Origin: an uncultured Dehalococcoidia bacterium
GTDB taxonomy: Bacteria > Chloroflexota > Dehalococcoidia > Tepidiformales > Tepidiformaceae
Length of the DNA: 6,928 bases
Assembly: GCA_937954195.1 (NCBI GenBank)
Contig: CALFYR010000124.1
Location: 1-6,928 of the forward strand
Direction: 5' to 3'
Each line of letters begins with the position of its first letter. The first letter of the stretch is position 1. Both the position numbers and the translations under genes were made by a program. The notes beneath the pieces were generated by a model that ran no database searches, was not told where the DNA came from, and saw nothing but the letters and a program-made list of their open reading frames with translations. Positions 6,001 to 6,928 of this stretch are shown one piece after another.

Positions 6001-6260
6001 CAACTGAAGATGCATTCCGCGAGATAGTCGCCCGGTTCCTTCGCGCAATCCGGTCGGGGCACTTCCCGCCTGTCCCGGGCGATGAAGACCGCGAAACGTG
6101 GAAGAACTGCGCGTTCTGTCCCTACGACTCAATCTGTCCCAGCAGCCATCGCCTGGAACTCTGGAACCAGTGGAAGGCCGATGAATCGCTCGTGGAGTTC
6201 GTCGAACTCTCGGATGGCTTGCTTGGGAAGAAGGGAGGCGCCGATGCCAGCGCTTCCTGA
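3075..6260 (+). CDS. AddB-like helicase-nuclease subunit with Fe-S-stapled PD-(D/E)XK nuclease
   Basis: This 1061-residue protein is the nuclease-bearing subunit of an AddAB/RecBCD-like break-resection complex. Residues about 1-600 follow a superfamily 1 helicase layout but are degenerate. The Walker A position reads PFGAPARAEL (6-15) with no GKT/S, so it should not hydrolyse ATP. Later helicase-like landmarks remain: HSIASLPDAEEEVRDAV (248-264), IAILYG with GIP (281-305) and VGPVSTAAEMEFDATFIIG followed by LVEGAYP (521-546). The C-terminal RecB-type nuclease has His775 (GTIVHDALERF), Asp894 (GRIDRID), Asp908 and Lys910 (VTDYKTG), and the Gln936/Tyr940 motif (QLPVY). Four cysteines, Cys741 (FAACPFRFY) and Cys1012/1015/1021 (C-x2-C-x5-C), form the expected iron-sulphur cluster that clamps the domain. 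Nothing catalytic is missing from the nuclease. TTG 3075 is preferred over GTG 3051 because of the Shine-Dalgarno at 3061. The overlapping downstream helicase gene is the expected partner. The exact subfamily name (AddB or a Chloroflexota/actinobacterial variant) is less certain. Confidence 0.92.
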   Translation: MIRLVPFGAPARAELANVLAELKQSDPLAPVTVVVPNNYVGLSLRRTVAASTSLVNVRFQVLARLAELIGGASLAASGRRPLVPWLEAEAIRTALREEPGVFQGVADHPATARRLALAASELRELPSQALDRIASQGERPADVVRIARRARALTAGYFDATDLLLEAAQVISARPEVARETGALVFYLPRKLPLAAADLFRSASQSIPAVAIIGLTGDPEADRRTEEIASVLGGDVESPVRPPIPHAHSIASLPDAEEEVRDAVREACRLAETEGTPFHRIAILYGQADTYGQLVHEVLSVAGIPHNGPPIRTIAQSLAGRAVLGLYRAAASGFRRDLVADWMTAAPVRWRGKEVPSHRWDEISRDAGVVRGVEQWQRRLEGWAADQEAFGSTTQDGAESHYGRRARHARELAAFITELAETTAVGRTASAGDHAREALDWLEKFLPENAVNFEHDEHATEQEIEARNEVKSLLESMVAIQGDLPPAFGGRFERAQFATLLQEALSTSSGHAGKLGEGIFVGPVSTAAEMEFDATFIIGLVEGAYPAGAAEDPLLTEAERASSGAIPSRLERRIDERRAFLAALASSGRSRLSMPRAALRDQKTTLPSRWLLESASALAGSPVYATELEKSMRDPARPEWFRVEFSVESALKEYHPASLQERDLASLSGPGRPEHHFLASEIRGLGEGIRARRSRLRRHRLLGEDVRRLDEWNGYVGANRVPPPSIETPISPTALETFAACPFRFYLGYVLRVGEVERPEEAETIAAKDLGTIVHDALERFFKEMVGRLDPMAPWSPAERERLAAIAHEECNLAERKGLTGRELAWTAQRARILRDLDRFLDYDDAFRAETGFSFDSAELVFDDKDRGSDSRQIPAIRYRVDDETVIAFRGRIDRIDRRQDGSVIVTDYKTGGASRYKSLGDPNPFDKLGAGRHLQLPVYALAAKELAGGAPVSAQYWFVSERANFQRSSVALDAPTEDAFREIVARFLRAIRSGHFPPVPGDEDRETWKNCAFCPYDSICPSSHRLELWNQWKADESLVEFVELSDGLLGKKGGADASAS
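6232..6238 (+). promoter_or_regulatory. Ribosome binding site for the UvrD/AddA-like helicase
   Basis: AGGGAGG lies five bases before ATG 6244, within the last codons of the AddB-like gene. It decides the start of the next gene and shows the two are co-expressed from one message. Confidence 0.7.
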
Positions 6261-6928
6261 TGCCCGTGACCGCGAGCTCATCACGTCGGCGCTCGGCGAA
6301 ACCCTCTTCGTCGAGGCCGGGGCCGGGACCGGGAAGACCACCGCTCTCGTCGGCCGAATCGTGGAACTCATCCGCAGCGGGGTACGTGTCGAATCACTCG
6401 CCGCGATCACGTTTACCGAAAAGGCGGCCGCGGAACTCGCGGAACGGGTCCGCCGGCAGCTCGAACGCGCCGCCCGCCGCGAAGACGAGTTCGGGTCACT
6501 TTCCGAAGAGCAGCGCTCGCTCTGCGAAGTTGCCGTGCAGGACCTGGATTCGGCGGCTATCCAGACGCTGCACTCGTTCGCACGCAAGATCCTCGCGCTC
6601 TACCCGCTCGAAGCGGACCTCCCGCCTGAACTTGAAGTGCTGGACGACGTCGAAGGCGTGATCGACTTCCGCGAGCACTGGCGGGTGTTCGTAGAGGAAC
6701 TGTTCAGCGAGCGTTCGCCGATCCGTGATGAGCTGCTGCTTGGCCTCGCGCTCGGTCTCCGCATGAAGGACCTCGAGCGGCTCGCCGCGCGTTTCCATGA
6801 AAACTGGGATCGCCTGCGGGAGACCGACTTCGAAACCGCGGGCATGCCGCGACTCACCGTCGAAGCGGTGCTGCAGCCCTTTGCCGAAGCCCTCGACCGC
6901 CGTTCGGAGTGCTACAACCCGCAGGACC
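6244..6928 (+). CDS. UvrD/RecB-type (AddA-like) DNA helicase, N-terminal part, cut by the window edge
   Basis: The frame from ATG 6244 stays open to the window end and gives 228 residues of what is usually a protein of about 1000 or more. It shows the first superfamily 1A helicase motifs in order. Motif I (Walker A) is AGAGTGKTT (25-33) with Lys31. Motif Ia is AITFTEKAAAEL (54-65), and motif Ib is QTLHSFARKIL (107-117). All are intact, so this is the ATP-driven motor, in contrast to the degenerate N-terminus of its neighbour. The usual Q-motif glutamine before Walker A is not evident: the stretch reads LPDARDRELI (4-13), a form I recall from RecB-like actinobacterial and Chloroflexota proteins. 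The start overlaps the end of the AddB-like gene by 17 bases in another frame, a clear operon arrangement. Whether it also carries a C-terminal nuclease, as in AddA and AdnB, cannot be seen. A stand-alone UvrD/PcrA is unlikely because the pairing and the TFTEKAAAEL text are RecB/AddA-like. Confidence 0.93.
   Translation, partial: MPALPDARDRELITSALGETLFVEAGAGTGKTTALVGRIVELIRSGVRVESLAAITFTEKAAAELAERVRRQLERAARREDEFGSLSEEQRSLCEVAVQDLDSAAIQTLHSFARKILALYPLEADLPPELEVLDDVEGVIDFREHWRVFVEELFSERSPIRDELLLGLALGLRMKDLERLAARFHENWDRLRETDFETAGMPRLTVEAVLQPFAEALDRRSECYNPQD

Noticed and set aside
1..6928. Defence island, phage or mobile element
   Set aside because: The helicase-nuclease pair looks like housekeeping AddAB-type repair. 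No integrase, transposase, terminal repeats, CRISPR spacers or phage structural genes are present.

Overview
The window is GC-rich bacterial DNA, and every gene I can support lies on the + strand. Third codon positions are strongly G/C, which produces many long but spurious antisense open frames. TTG starts, mixed Shine-Dalgarno and possibly leaderless expression, and the gene content fit a high-GC Chloroflexota lineage (Dehalococcoidia/Tepidiformia-like) or possibly an actinobacterium. No rRNA or other marker gene is present, so the phylum is a low-confidence inference.

Layout. Bases 1-106 hold the end of a reading frame whose first 18 residues look like an internal piece of a biotin-dependent carboxyltransferase alpha/5S subunit (oxaloacetate decarboxylase / methylmalonyl-CoA carboxyltransferase type). 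The match stops abruptly and the frame terminates inside the next gene, so it looks like a truncated relic or a junction artefact. Bases 84-1316 encode an ACAD10/11-type acyl-CoA dehydrogenase. After a 54-bp spacer with a perfect 26-bp palindrome, 1371-2360 encodes an APH-fold phosphotransferase. These two are the stand-alone equivalents of the two domains fused in mammalian ACAD10/ACAD11, and of bacterial LvaC and LvaA. The expected job is kinase-assisted breakdown of 4-hydroxyacyl-CoAs.

Bases 2383-2981 hold a small two-gene cassette. It has a 76-residue protein of unknown function and, overlapping it by the tetranucleotide TTGA, a 123-residue single-domain retropepsin-like aspartic protease. 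A likely extended -10 box sits seven bases before the first ATG, suggesting a leaderless message. Of everything here, this cassette is the least described.

Bases 3075-6260 encode an AddB-like protein of 1061 residues. It has an inactive helicase-like N-terminal part and a C-terminal PD-(D/E)XK nuclease framed by four iron-sulphur cysteines. The gene should start at TTG 3075, behind a perfect Shine-Dalgarno, rather than at GTG 3051. Overlapping it by 17 bases, 6244-6928 encodes the N-terminal 228 residues of a UvrD/RecB-type helicase (AddA-like), cut by the window edge. Together these should form a two-subunit helicase-nuclease that resects double-strand DNA breaks for recombination.

No tRNA, rRNA, CRISPR array, insertion sequence or convincing rho-independent terminator was found. 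There is no gene-free stretch over 300 bases; the longest gap is about 93 bases, at 2982-3074.
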